Source: Chloroflexi bacterium RBG_16_68_14 (GTDB lineage: Bacteria; Chloroflexota; Dehalococcoidia; DSTF01; RBG-16-68-14). Taken from it: 8,381 nt of DNA. Position 1 is the stretch's first letter, and each line of letters starts with the position of its first letter. The stretch lies in the NCBI GenBank assembly GCA_001796995.1, contig MGOB01000065.1, forward strand, positions 15,289-23,669, written 5' to 3'. Below the pieces are notes generated by a model. It had not been told where the DNA came from, did no database searches, and saw only the letters and a program-made list of their open reading frames with translations. Shown here piece after piece: positions 1-5,050 of this stretch. Position numbers and translations under genes: made by a program.

Positions 1-518
1 GCATGCTGCGCCGCTTCCTGGAGCGCTCGGCCGCCGCCGGCGCCGCCGACCCGATGCTGGGCGGCGGCGGGCTCGATATCCTGCTGGGCCGCACCTACGC
101 CGAGGCGGCCGCCGGCGAGGGCCTCCAGGACGTATCTGAGGGGCGCTACCTCTCCACCCTGGCCGACATCATCCGGGACCTGGCCTCTCACGACAACGTG
201 CTCATCCTCGGCCGGGGGAGCCAGGTGATCCTGCGAGACTGGCCGGGCGCCGTGCACATCCTCCTCGTCGCGCCGCTGGAGCACCGCATCCAGTATGTCG
301 CCGAAAGGGAAGGGCTGACGGCGGAGGAGGCAGCGAAGCGCGTGCAGGACGGGGATAGGGGGCGGTCCTCCTTCCACCAGAAGTTCTTTAAGGTCAACGC
401 GGACGACTCCTCCCTCTACCACCTCACCCTAAACACAGCGCGTGTCTCGCCCGACCAGGCCGCCCAGATCATCGGCGAGGTCGCCCAGCGCGTCGGCGGC
501 GCTGAACAGCGCCCATGA
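1..518 (+). CDS. Cytidylate kinase-like family protein, C-terminal part (5' end outside window)
   Basis: Open from the first bases in the frame that contains an ATG at position 3, and ends with TGA at 516-518. Counting from that ATG, 171 residues are visible. Seen: LGRGSQ at residues 69-74, a hydrophobic strand then APLEHR near 90-95, and a C-terminal YHLTLNTARVS segment at about 139-149. These match the second half of the cytidylate-kinase-like P-loop family, where the GRG motif follows a strand and the R-rich segment is the lid. The N-terminal P-loop with its GxGG-type motif is absent, so the true start very probably lies upstream of the window and the ATG at 3 is internal. Family members transfer phosphate from ATP to a nucleotide or small molecule, but this branch is not biochemically defined and a CMP substrate is only a guess. 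It lies 29 bases ahead of plsY on the same strand and may be cotranscribed with it. Confidence 0.85.
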   Translation, partial: MLRRFLERSAAAGAADPMLGGGGLDILLGRTYAEAAAGEGLQDVSEGRYLSTLADIIRDLASHDNVLILGRGSQVILRDWPGAVHILLVAPLEHRIQYVAEREGLTAEEAAKRVQDGDRGRSSFHQKFFKVNADDSSLYHLTLNTARVSPDQAAQIIGEVAQRVGGAEQRP

Positions 519-541
519 GCCGTATCCTCTCTGCCGCCTGA
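515..541 (+). other. Eight-codon ORF bridging the kinase stop and the plsY start
   Basis: ATG at 515 overlaps the kinase TGA as ATGA and reads eight codons (MSRILSAA) to TGA at 539-541. It is in the same frame as plsY, whose ATG follows two codons later at 548. It may be a translational relay between the two genes, a remnant of an older plsY start, or chance. There is no separate ribosome binding site for it and no sign that the peptide itself matters. Confidence 0.2.
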
Positions 542-547
542 GGCGCG

Positions 548-1204
548 ATGCTGACGCCTGTCCTCATCGTGTTGGGCAGCTACTTCATCGGTGGCGTGCC
601 GGTGGCCTACCTGACCGGCTGGCTGCTGCGCGGCGTCGACATCCGGCGCTACGGCAGCGGGAACGTCGGCGCTTCCAACGTCTGGCAGAGCATCTCCCGA
701 GCGGCGGTGGTGCCGGTGGGGCTGGCGGAGATTGGCCAGGGGTTGCTGGGCATCGTCATCGCCAAGGCGGTGGACCAGGGCCTGGCGGTGCAGGTGCTAG
801 CGGGGCTGGCCGCCCTGGCCGGGCACAACTGGTCGCCCTTTCTGCGCCTCACGGGCGGCCGCGGGGTCGGCCACGCCATCGGCTTCCTGCTCATCCTGTC
901 GTGGCCGGGCCTGGGAGCGTTCGTGGGCCTGTCGCTGCTCGGCGTCGCCCTGCGGGCGATCCCCCAGTTCGTCGGGCTGGGGATCGCCGTGGCGCCGCTG
1001 GCCGCCCTGGCAAAGGGCCAGTCGCTGGAGATCGTGGCGGGCAGCGCCGGGATGGCCGCTCTGATCATCGCCAAGCGCCTCCTCGGCAACCGGCTGGCGC
1101 TTCCGCCCGGCGCTGACCCGCGCCGGGTGCTCCTCAACCGCCTCCTCTACGACCGCGACACCCACGAGCGGGAGGCCTGGGTGCGGCGGGGACAGGACGA
1201 GTAG
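548..1204 (+). CDS. plsY: PlsY-family glycerol-3-phosphate acyltransferase (variant motifs)
   Basis: The 218-aa polytopic membrane protein is expected to transfer an acyl group from acyl-phosphate to sn-glycerol-3-phosphate, giving lysophosphatidic acid, the first step of phospholipid synthesis. Seen: a first membrane helix at about 4-28, then motif 1 with GVDIRRYGSGNVGASN at 29-44; motif 2 as GHNWSPFL at 92-99 plus GGRGVG at 103-108; hydrophobic segments at about 112-135 and 139-155; and GNRLALP near 180-186 with a polar tail. Motifs 1 and 2 are clearly those of PlsY, but the usual GGKGVAT reads GGRGVGH, and the usual C-terminal NxxRLxxGTE reads NRLLYDRDTHERE (197-209). The ATG at 548 is the only reasonable start, because TGA at 539-541 is in frame just upstream. 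It may be a lineage variant or a PlsY paralogue. It is convergent with the methyltransferase gene, 17 bases away. Confidence 0.88.
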   Translation: MLTPVLIVLGSYFIGGVPVAYLTGWLLRGVDIRRYGSGNVGASNVWQSISRAAVVPVGLAEIGQGLLGIVIAKAVDQGLAVQVLAGLAALAGHNWSPFLRLTGGRGVGHAIGFLLILSWPGLGAFVGLSLLGVALRAIPQFVGLGIAVAPLAALAKGQSLEIVAGSAGMAALIIAKRLLGNRLALPPGADPRRVLLNRLLYDRDTHEREAWVRRGQDE

Positions 1205-1206
1205 TC

Positions 1207-1234
1207 GCTGGTTGCTGGTAGCTAGGAGCTAGTC
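1207..1234. repeat. Four degenerate 7-bp tandem repeats, GCTRGNN
   Basis: Four consecutive heptamers read GCTGGTT, GCTGGTA, GCTAGGA and GCTAGTC. They fill the gap between the convergent plsY and methyltransferase genes and run into the 3' end of the latter: its stop (1222-1224 on the minus strand) and last codons come from repeat sequence. The middle also forms the short palindrome TAGCT-AGG-AGCTA at 1219-1231. The tract is short and the units are imperfect, so it could be a fragment of a dispersed intergenic repeat or chance. Confidence 0.5.
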
Positions 1235-2016
1235 GGCGGTTGTGCCGGCCGACGCGCTACCCAGACCATCTCCGGGCTGGTGTCCTGGAACGGGGCGCGG
1301 AAGCAATCGCCGTAGAGCGCCTCCACCTCGAAGCCTGCGCGGGCGAGCAGGTGCTCCATCTCGAAGCGGAAGAGGTAGCGGAGCTTCAAGTTGCGATAGA
1401 CCCGCGAGATGACGGCGCCCTCATCGTCCAGCTCCTCGTCGACGAAGGTCGTCTCCGCCTCCTGGGCGGCCGTTCGGTACGCTCGCGCCTCCCAGCCGAC
1501 GGCCTCGCGGCCTGACACCACCTTGTAGATGTCCCCGCGGCGCTGGAGGCCGCCCTTCTTCACGGTCAGCCACTGGCCGATGGCGACGATGTCCGGGTTG
1601 AAGATATCGAGCGCCAGCCGGCCGCCGGGCACTAGGTGCCGGTGGATGCAGCGCAGGCAAGAGAGCTGGTCGGCCACGGTGAGCAGATGCTGGAACGAGC
1701 GGTACGGGATGAAGACAAGCCCGAAGCGCTCCGGCAGCTCGAACTCGCGCATGTCGCCCTCCACCCAGCGCGCGTTCTCCAGCCCGGCGCTCTTCTCTCG
1801 GGCGCGGCCGAGCATCGCAGCCGACTGGTCGAGGCCGACGACGCGCACGCCGGCCTGCGCGATCGGGATCGAGACGCGGCCGGTGCCGCAGGCGAGCTCG
1901 AGCACGGCCTGGCAGGCGGCGTGCGCCTCCTGCGCCAGCGAGAGGAAGAACTCGACGTCGCCCGGGACGCCCTGGGCCCTGGCGTCGTAGGCGATCGGAT
2001 CGTAGTACGGCCTCAC
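1222..2016 (-). CDS. Class I SAM-dependent methyltransferase
   Basis: The 264-aa protein has a Rossmann-type SAM-binding core. Motif I is VLELACGTGRV (residues 38-48), the acidic residue ending strand 2 is in VVGLDQS (59-65), an EGDM motif is at 86-89, and a post-core LVPGGRLALDIFNPD segment at 128-142 fits motif III. The C-terminal half (about 160-215) is charged and beta-rich, as in small-molecule or unassigned methyltransferases, so the substrate cannot be named. The GTG at 2016 is preferred as start: it overlaps the stop of the upstream acetyltransferase gene as GTGA, a GGGAG sequence lies eight bases upstream, and the family usually begins near YYDPIAYD. A longer reading to 2157 is possible but would run through the acetyltransferase gene in another frame. 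The four-base overlap points to translational coupling, so the two proteins may act on the same substrate or pathway. The last residues are encoded by a 7-bp repeat tract. Confidence 0.9.
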   Translation of the reverse strand: MRPYYDPIAYDARAQGVPGDVEFFLSLAQEAHAACQAVLELACGTGRVSIPIAQAGVRVVGLDQSAAMLGRAREKSAGLENARWVEGDMREFELPERFGLVFIPYRSFQHLLTVADQLSCLRCIHRHLVPGGRLALDIFNPDIVAIGQWLTVKKGGLQRRGDIYKVVSGREAVGWEARAYRTAAQEAETTFVDEELDDEGAVISRVYRNLKLRYLFRFEMEHLLARAGFEVEALYGDCFRAPFQDTSPEMVWVARRPAQPPTSS

Positions 2017-2579
2017 GACGTGGCTCCCGCCGCCTGCGCGGCGATGCCGCGCAGCGCATCGAACTCGTCGCGCAGGACGCCCATCACCAGCACATCCCAG
2101 TAGCGCCCCTCCGCGTAGTAGTGCTGACGCAGCCGCCCCTCCTCCTGGAAGCCGCACTTCTTGTAGCAGGCGATGGCCCGCTCGTTGAACTCAAAGACGT
2201 GGAGCATGACCCGGTTCAGGTTCATCTCCCCGAAGGCGAAGCGGAGCAGGGTGACGATGGCGTCCGTCCCGTAGCCGTTGGCCCAGTACTTCTTCTCGCC
2301 GATCATGATGCCCAAGCTGGCCTTGCGGTCTTCCGGGTTGACCTGGTGCAGGTCCATGTTGCCGATGTGCACCCCGTCTTTCGTCTCGATGGCCAGCCGC
2401 GCGCCGCTGGCGAAGCCGTTGGTCGGCCCCTCCTTCAGCCAGCGCTCCTCGTCGGCCCGCGACAGGGGGTAGCGGGCCGCCAGGTAGTAGGTGACCTCCC
2501 GGTCGTTGATCCACGTGTACGCCCGCTCCAGATCCGTGGGCTCCAGCGCCCGCAGCCGTACCATCTTTCCTTCCAGCAT
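2013..2579 (-). CDS. GNAT family N-acetyltransferase (RimJ/RimL-like)
   Basis: The 188-aa GNAT-fold enzyme is expected to move the acetyl group of acetyl-CoA to an amine. Seen: an N-terminal MVRLRALEPTDLE beta strand and helix typical of RimJ/RimL-like members; the acetyl-CoA pyrophosphate-binding segment GEKKYWANGYGTDAI at 94-108 in place of Q/RxxGxG/A; and motif B VFEFNERAIACYKKCGF at 128-144 with the usual N-x-R-A-I-x-x-Y-x-K-x-G-F pattern, followed by EGRLRQHYYAEGRYWD. The substrate is unknown: it could be a ribosomal protein, a polyamine, an antibiotic or a metabolite. The start at 2579 is chosen because a long purine-rich ribosome binding site precedes it directly and the homology begins there; in-frame codons up to 2720 lie in the leader. 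It is the first gene of a two-gene unit with the methyltransferase (GTGA overlap) and has its own promoter at 2820-2848. Confidence 0.92.
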   Translation of the reverse strand: MLEGKMVRLRALEPTDLERAYTWINDREVTYYLAARYPLSRADEERWLKEGPTNGFASGARLAIETKDGVHIGNMDLHQVNPEDRKASLGIMIGEKKYWANGYGTDAIVTLLRFAFGEMNLNRVMLHVFEFNERAIACYKKCGFQEEGRLRQHYYAEGRYWDVLVMGVLRDEFDALRGIAAQAAGATS

Positions 2580-2581
2580 GG

Positions 2582-2594
2582 CCTCCTCCCTCCT
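2582..2594 (-). promoter_or_regulatory. Strong extended Shine-Dalgarno of the GNAT gene
   Basis: On the minus strand the sequence AGGAGGGAGGAGG ends two bases before the ATG at 2579. Its first AGGAGG has the normal distance to the start. This decides the start codon of the acetyltransferase gene against the longer in-frame alternatives. The upstream hairpin ends immediately before it. Confidence 0.8.
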
Positions 2595-2595
2595 A

Positions 2596-2639
2596 CAACG
2601 CCGCAGGCCCGCCTCGACTGTTCGGGCGGGCCTGCGTTG
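2596..2639 (-). promoter_or_regulatory. Stable GC-rich hairpin directly ahead of the GNAT ribosome binding site
   Basis: Read on the minus strand, CGCAGGCCCGCC (2636-2625) pairs perfectly with GGCGGGCCTGCG (2613-2602) around an 11-nt loop. Alternatively CAACGC plus AGGCCCGCC pairs with GGCGGGCCT and GCGTTG (to 2596), giving 15 pairs with a 3-nt bulge. The run after it on the minus strand is the Shine-Dalgarno and not a U-tract, so it is not a standard intrinsic terminator for this operon. On the plus strand the following bases are only T-enriched. It may be an attenuation or translation-control element, or a 5' stabilising structure. Confidence 0.65.
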
Positions 2640-2819
2640 CTCTCGTTGCTGCTTTACTTGCTGTCTATGGTGAGTGGAGCACCCAGGGCCCGCTCCGACG
2701 AAGTCGGGGCGCATCGGCACAAAGGACGATGCTGCTTCGTCGCGCGTCCATGGCGGGTCGATTCGTGGCGGTGTATCCGCGGCGAACTGTCACAGCCGGT
2801 GCTCCTGAAACGTAGCGCG

Positions 2820-2848
2820 ATACTAGCACGGCGGGTAGCGGCTGTCAA
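2820..2848 (-). promoter_or_regulatory. Sigma70-type promoter of the GNAT-methyltransferase operon
   Basis: On the minus strand a perfect TTGACA (2848-2843) is followed by a 17-bp spacer and TAGTAT (2825-2820). Initiation is expected near 2813. The -35 box overlaps the stop codon (2847-2845) of the 69-aa gene upstream, so the promoter sits partly inside a coding sequence. Confidence 0.8.
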
Positions 2849-3054
2849 GCGTCCTGCGACTCGGGGTGGCTGACCGCCAGCTCGCCCGCCCCGGGATCCA
2901 GGTGGAGCCCGGCATGCACCATCTCTCGCGCCAGCCGCGAGCGAAGGGACGACTTCGAAGTCGAGCGCCGCTCACGGCAGCGCCTCTGCCGGGACTCCGC
3001 CTCCCGCTCCTGGGCAACGGCCCGGGCGAATTCCTCAAGTATGTACGGGTACAT
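2845..3054 (-). CDS. Small basic protein of unknown function, downstream of TetR
   Basis: The 69-aa protein has a predicted amphipathic N-terminal helix (MYPYILEEFARAVAQERE) and then a stretch rich in Arg and Ser (about 20-45), a short hydrophobic segment (about 44-53, containing MVHAGLHLDP) and a polar tail. It has no signal peptide and no metal-binding motif. The ATG at 3054 has an excellent AAGGAG with a 7-base spacer, and lies 20 bases after the TetR stop on the same strand, so the gene is very likely real and cotranscribed with the regulator. I recall generically similar short MxPxIxxxLAxxR-type proteins in other GC-rich bacteria, also without function. It could be an accessory factor or effector of the TetR unit; the sequence gives no direct evidence for that. 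Its stop codon overlaps the -35 box of the next operon. Confidence 0.72.
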   Translation of the reverse strand: MYPYILEEFARAVAQEREAESRQRRCRERRSTSKSSLRSRLAREMVHAGLHLDPGAGELAVSHPESQDA

Positions 3055-3074
3055 GTTGGTGCTCCTTCCCAGAG

Positions 3075-3710
3075 CTATGTTCGTCCAGCATCACCGTTGG
3101 CTACAGGAGCCAGGCGGTGCAGCATCTGCGTCACGACACGAAGGATCGCATCGGAATCGACATCGTCTTCCAGCTCAATGGTGAGCAGACCGGACCCGAG
3201 GTGGCAGGCCAGGAGCAGGGAGGCGAGCGCCCGAGAGTCTACCCCGTCATCGATCTGCTCTGCCGCCTGCGCCTGCCTGATGAGACGGCCCAGCATTTCG
3301 ATGATAGCGTTCAGCATTTCGCGGCGCTCGGCTCCCAGCTCCTTCAGCTGCCGCGCGGCCGCCAGCGTCGCTTCCAGGTTGAGAATAAGGTGCTCCTGGC
3401 ATCCCTCGCTCTTGAACTCGCTCCACGCGGAACGCCCGACCTCGTCGATCGCCTCCAGTGGAGAGTGGGCACTCGCTGCCGCCTGGGCAAACATCTCCCG
3501 GACGTGATCCACTGTGACGCCGCAGACGGCCCGCAGGAGGTCTTCCTTGCTGGGGTAGTAGCGATAGATAGCGCCGGCGCTAAGATGCGCCTCGCCGGCG
3601 ATCTCCTGCATGGTGGTGCCGGCCACTCCCTTGCGAGCGAACATGCCCATCGCCGCGTCCAGAATGTCCTCTTTCCGGGCATCGATGTGAGCTTGTGTGA
3701 CTCTAGTCAT
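3075..3710 (-). CDS. TetR/AcrR family transcriptional regulator
   Basis: The 211-aa protein has the typical TetR layout: an N-terminal DNA-binding domain (about 10-60) with ILDAAMGMFARKGVAGTTMQEIA and the helix-turn-helix end LSAGAIYRYYPSKEDLL (43-59), then an all-helical ligand-binding domain. The ligand and targets cannot be read from sequence. The ATG at 3710 is chosen because a GGGGGAAAG stretch precedes it; a GTG at 3725 would add five residues but lacks a ribosome binding site. Two inverted repeats over its own promoter indicate autorepression, as in most of the family. The 69-aa gene follows 20 bases downstream, and the GNAT-methyltransferase pair lies beyond with no obvious terminator between, so readthrough could place all four genes under its control. 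The next gene to the right is divergent, with a start 309 bases away and a promoter about 125 bases from the TetR promoter, so shared control is uncertain. Confidence 0.94.
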   Translation of the reverse strand: MTRVTQAHIDARKEDILDAAMGMFARKGVAGTTMQEIAGEAHLSAGAIYRYYPSKEDLLRAVCGVTVDHVREMFAQAAASAHSPLEAIDEVGRSAWSEFKSEGCQEHLILNLEATLAAARQLKELGAERREMLNAIIEMLGRLIRQAQAAEQIDDGVDSRALASLLLACHLGSGLLTIELEDDVDSDAILRVVTQMLHRLAPVANGDAGRT

Positions 3711-3750
3711 AGCTTTCCCCCGCACCTTGGATGAACGAGCATTCGCGTGA

Positions 3751-3766
3751 GTGAACCAACGTTCAC
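3751..3766. promoter_or_regulatory. Inverted repeat, probable TetR operator at the transcription start
   Basis: A perfect 6-bp inverted repeat GTGAAC-CAAC-GTTCAC covers roughly +1 to +17 of the TetR transcript. TGAGTGAA occurs at its left edge (3748-3755) and again 20 bp away (3768-3775), so the two candidate sites are spaced by about two helical turns. Confidence 0.65.
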
Positions 3767-3767
3767 A

Positions 3768-3789
3768 TGAGTGAATATACCTTCATTCA
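3768..3789. promoter_or_regulatory. Inverted repeat, probable TetR operator over the -10 box
   Basis: TGAGTGAA (3768-3775) and TTCATTCA (3782-3789) form an inverted repeat with 7 of 8 matching pairs and a 6-bp spacer. It covers the -10 box and part of the spacer of the TetR promoter, so bound protein would block polymerase. TGAATGA/TCATTCA half sites are known for some TetR-family fatty-acid regulators, but that similarity is not enough to assign the ligand. Confidence 0.65.
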
Positions 3790-3802
3790 CTGCACTTGTC
3801 AA
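3774..3802 (-). promoter_or_regulatory. Sigma70-type promoter of the TetR gene
   Basis: On the minus strand TTGACA (3802-3797), a 17-bp spacer and TATATT (3779-3774) make a near-consensus promoter, with a start expected near 3767 and a leader of about 57 nt to the ATG. Such a strong promoter overlaid by operator-like repeats fits a tightly repressed gene. Confidence 0.82.
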
Positions 3803-3926
3803 GCCCCTTCAGAGGGAACCTGGGGAAAACTATCCAATCTAGATGGGGGGAGCCAGCCCCTCCCGACGCTGCCTGCCATGGCCGGCAAGGGCTGCGCCGC
3901 GGCGCCGTGATCGGCGTAGCTCCTTA
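3803..3926. other. Intergenic region between divergent promoters, no gene seen
   Basis: This is the core of the roughly 309-base gap between the TetR start and the next gene. I see no convincing coding frame. There is a G-run/C-run stretch at 3845-3864 able to form only a short four-pair hairpin, and several GC-rich short palindromes around 3885-3905, none convincing as a site. Confidence 0.5.
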
Positions 3927-3955
3927 TTGCAGGACGAGCGCGGGCAGCCTATAAT
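3927..3955 (+). promoter_or_regulatory. Probable promoter of the membrane protein-yidD-pduO-rhomboid unit
   Basis: A perfect TATAAT at 3950-3955 stands 17 bp after TTGCAG (3927-3932), which matches three of six -35 bases. Initiation is expected near 3962, giving a leader of about 58 nt. The purine-rich GGAAGGAAGGAG (4001-4012) is a strong ribosome binding site, seven bases before the ATG at 4020. Confidence 0.65.
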
Positions 3956-4019
3956 GGCGCTCTAGGCGCGCCGCTCTGGCGCAGCCCCAACGCGCCGGCA
4001 GGAAGGAAGGAGCCTCGCT

Positions 4020-5042
4020 ATGACGCGGCACTCCCCACGAGTCCTGGTTCTTCCCCTCACAACCATCGTTCTGACCGTGCTGCTGGCGGCGGGCGCAGCC
4101 CTCTTCATGTCAGTCACGTCGGCCCACGCCGAGATCGAAGGCCCCTGTGGCGCCACCATCGCCGGCGTCGACGTAGCGGGCGTCAACAGCGGCAGCCGGA
4201 ACGACGATATCCACGTGAGCCGTCACCAGGCCGTCCCGGTGGGCGCGACCTCCGCGGCCGGCTTCCAGTCGCACAAGGTCCAGCTCGAGTTCGCATCGCG
4301 GCGCTGGACGGTGTCGGAGCAGCAGGACAACGGCTCGACCCAGTGGTCGGACACAGTGAACGTGGACGACTATGCGCGCTACGGCGTGGGCCTCTACAAG
4401 GTGGTCGGCGTCTCGATACTTAACGACGGGACGACCTGCACCGGCGCCGCGACCGTGGACGTGGACGGCAACCCGCTCGCCACCGTTGCGGGCGGCGCCG
4501 CAGCGGGAGCGACGGCGCTGGGCACCGTTGGCGCGCTGGCTTCGACAGCGCTCGGCGCCACGGGCCGGCCCCAGCTCCGCGGCCCCCGCCCCCCGGAACC
4601 TGATGTCGCGCAGCCGGGGACGAAACGCGAGTTCTATACGCGGCCGGGGACGCCCAACATCCTGTTCGCCCAGTGGCTCCTCGGCTGTTGGACTCTCGCA
4701 GCCATAGCGCTGATCATGGTGCCGTTGTCGGCGCTTGCGGGTGGCGGAGCAGCGCCTGGCGGCGCTCCGCCGGGCGCAGGCCAGCCTCCTACGAGCGCCG
4801 GAGCGCAGCCGGCCGTGCCGCAGCGGCCGATCTGGCTGCCGCGCATCACGCTCCTCGGCCTCGTCAGCGGGTTCCTCGCCGGGGCGGGGCTGACCGTGCT
4901 CCTCCAGCAGTACTCCATCATGTACCCAACCCTCGGCGTCATCATTACCTGGGTGATCGTGGGCATGGTCGTCTACGGGGTCGTCCTGCCCACCATCGGG
5001 ACGGTGATCGGCACACTGCGGGTTCGCGGACGGGTAGCGTAG
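4020..5042 (+). CDS. Exported multi-spanning membrane protein of unknown function
   Basis: I do not recognise this 340-aa protein. It starts with a signal peptide or anchor (hydrophobic 11-32, possible cleavage after AHA at 37). An extracytoplasmic, probably beta-rich domain of about 115 residues follows (38-155), with exactly two cysteines, Cys43 and Cys140, close to its two ends. Next come an Ala/Gly-rich hydrophobic stretch (155-180), a Pro/Arg-rich linker, a membrane helix (about 214-240), a Gly/Pro/Ala-rich linker (241-270) and a C-terminal hydrophobic region with two helices (about 275-297 and 303-331) ending in a basic tail. The ATG at 4020 is supported by a strong ribosome binding site. 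YidD starts eight bases after the stop, so the two are likely cotranscribed. A role in the cell envelope is a guess from topology alone. Confidence 0.85.
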   Translation: MTRHSPRVLVLPLTTIVLTVLLAAGAALFMSVTSAHAEIEGPCGATIAGVDVAGVNSGSRNDDIHVSRHQAVPVGATSAAGFQSHKVQLEFASRRWTVSEQQDNGSTQWSDTVNVDDYARYGVGLYKVVGVSILNDGTTCTGAATVDVDGNPLATVAGGAAAGATALGTVGALASTALGATGRPQLRGPRPPEPDVAQPGTKREFYTRPGTPNILFAQWLLGCWTLAAIALIMVPLSALAGGGAAPGGAPPGAGQPPTSAGAQPAVPQRPIWLPRITLLGLVSGFLAGAGLTVLLQQYSIMYPTLGVIITWVIVGMVVYGVVLPTIGTVIGTLRVRGRVA

Positions 5043-5050
5043 GGACGAAG

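Larger units (their letters stand above)
2580..2813 (-). promoter_or_regulatory. Long structured 5' leader of the GNAT-methyltransferase operon
   Basis: About 230 nt lie between the predicted transcription start (near 2813) and the GNAT ATG. Read on the minus strand: GGAGCACC (2805-2798) is perfectly complementary to GGTGCTCC (2683-2676), a possible closing stem. Inside it CGACGAAG (2742-2735) pairs with CTTCGTCG (2703-2696), enclosing GCATCG (2732-2727) with CGATGC (2716-2711). A local GGAGC (2695-2691) can instead take GCTCC (2680-2676), which excludes the long-range stem. A purine/A-rich linker (about 2670-2640) leads into the final hairpin. I do not recognise a known riboswitch or T-box core here. 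That it is a regulatory RNA is inference from pairing and length. Confidence 0.45.

Noticed and set aside
3..518. Complete small kinase starting at the ATG at position 3
   Set aside because: The family P-loop is missing, so the real start is most likely outside the window.
2013..2157. Longer methyltransferase starting at 2157
   Set aside because: The extra 47 residues overlap the GNAT coding region in another frame, are low-complexity, and are unlike the family; the GTG at 2016 has coupling overlap and a ribosome binding site.
2601..2660. Intrinsic terminator on the plus strand
   Set aside because: The hairpin is strong, but the bases after it (TTGCTCTCGTTGCTGC) are interrupted by G and C, and no plus-strand gene ends here.
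2580..2813. T-box or cobalamin riboswitch in the GNAT leader
   Set aside because: No T-box consensus (AGGGUGGNACCGCG) and no B12 box could be found by eye, and the downstream genes are not amino-acid or cobalamin genes.
2121..2873. Plus-strand frame of 250 codons across the GNAT gene and its leader
   Set aside because: It is the antisense of a clear GNAT gene, resembles no family and has no ribosome binding site.
3845..3864. G-run/C-run hairpin in the intergenic region
   Set aside because: Only about four clean pairs with a six-base loop and no U-tract or conserved context.
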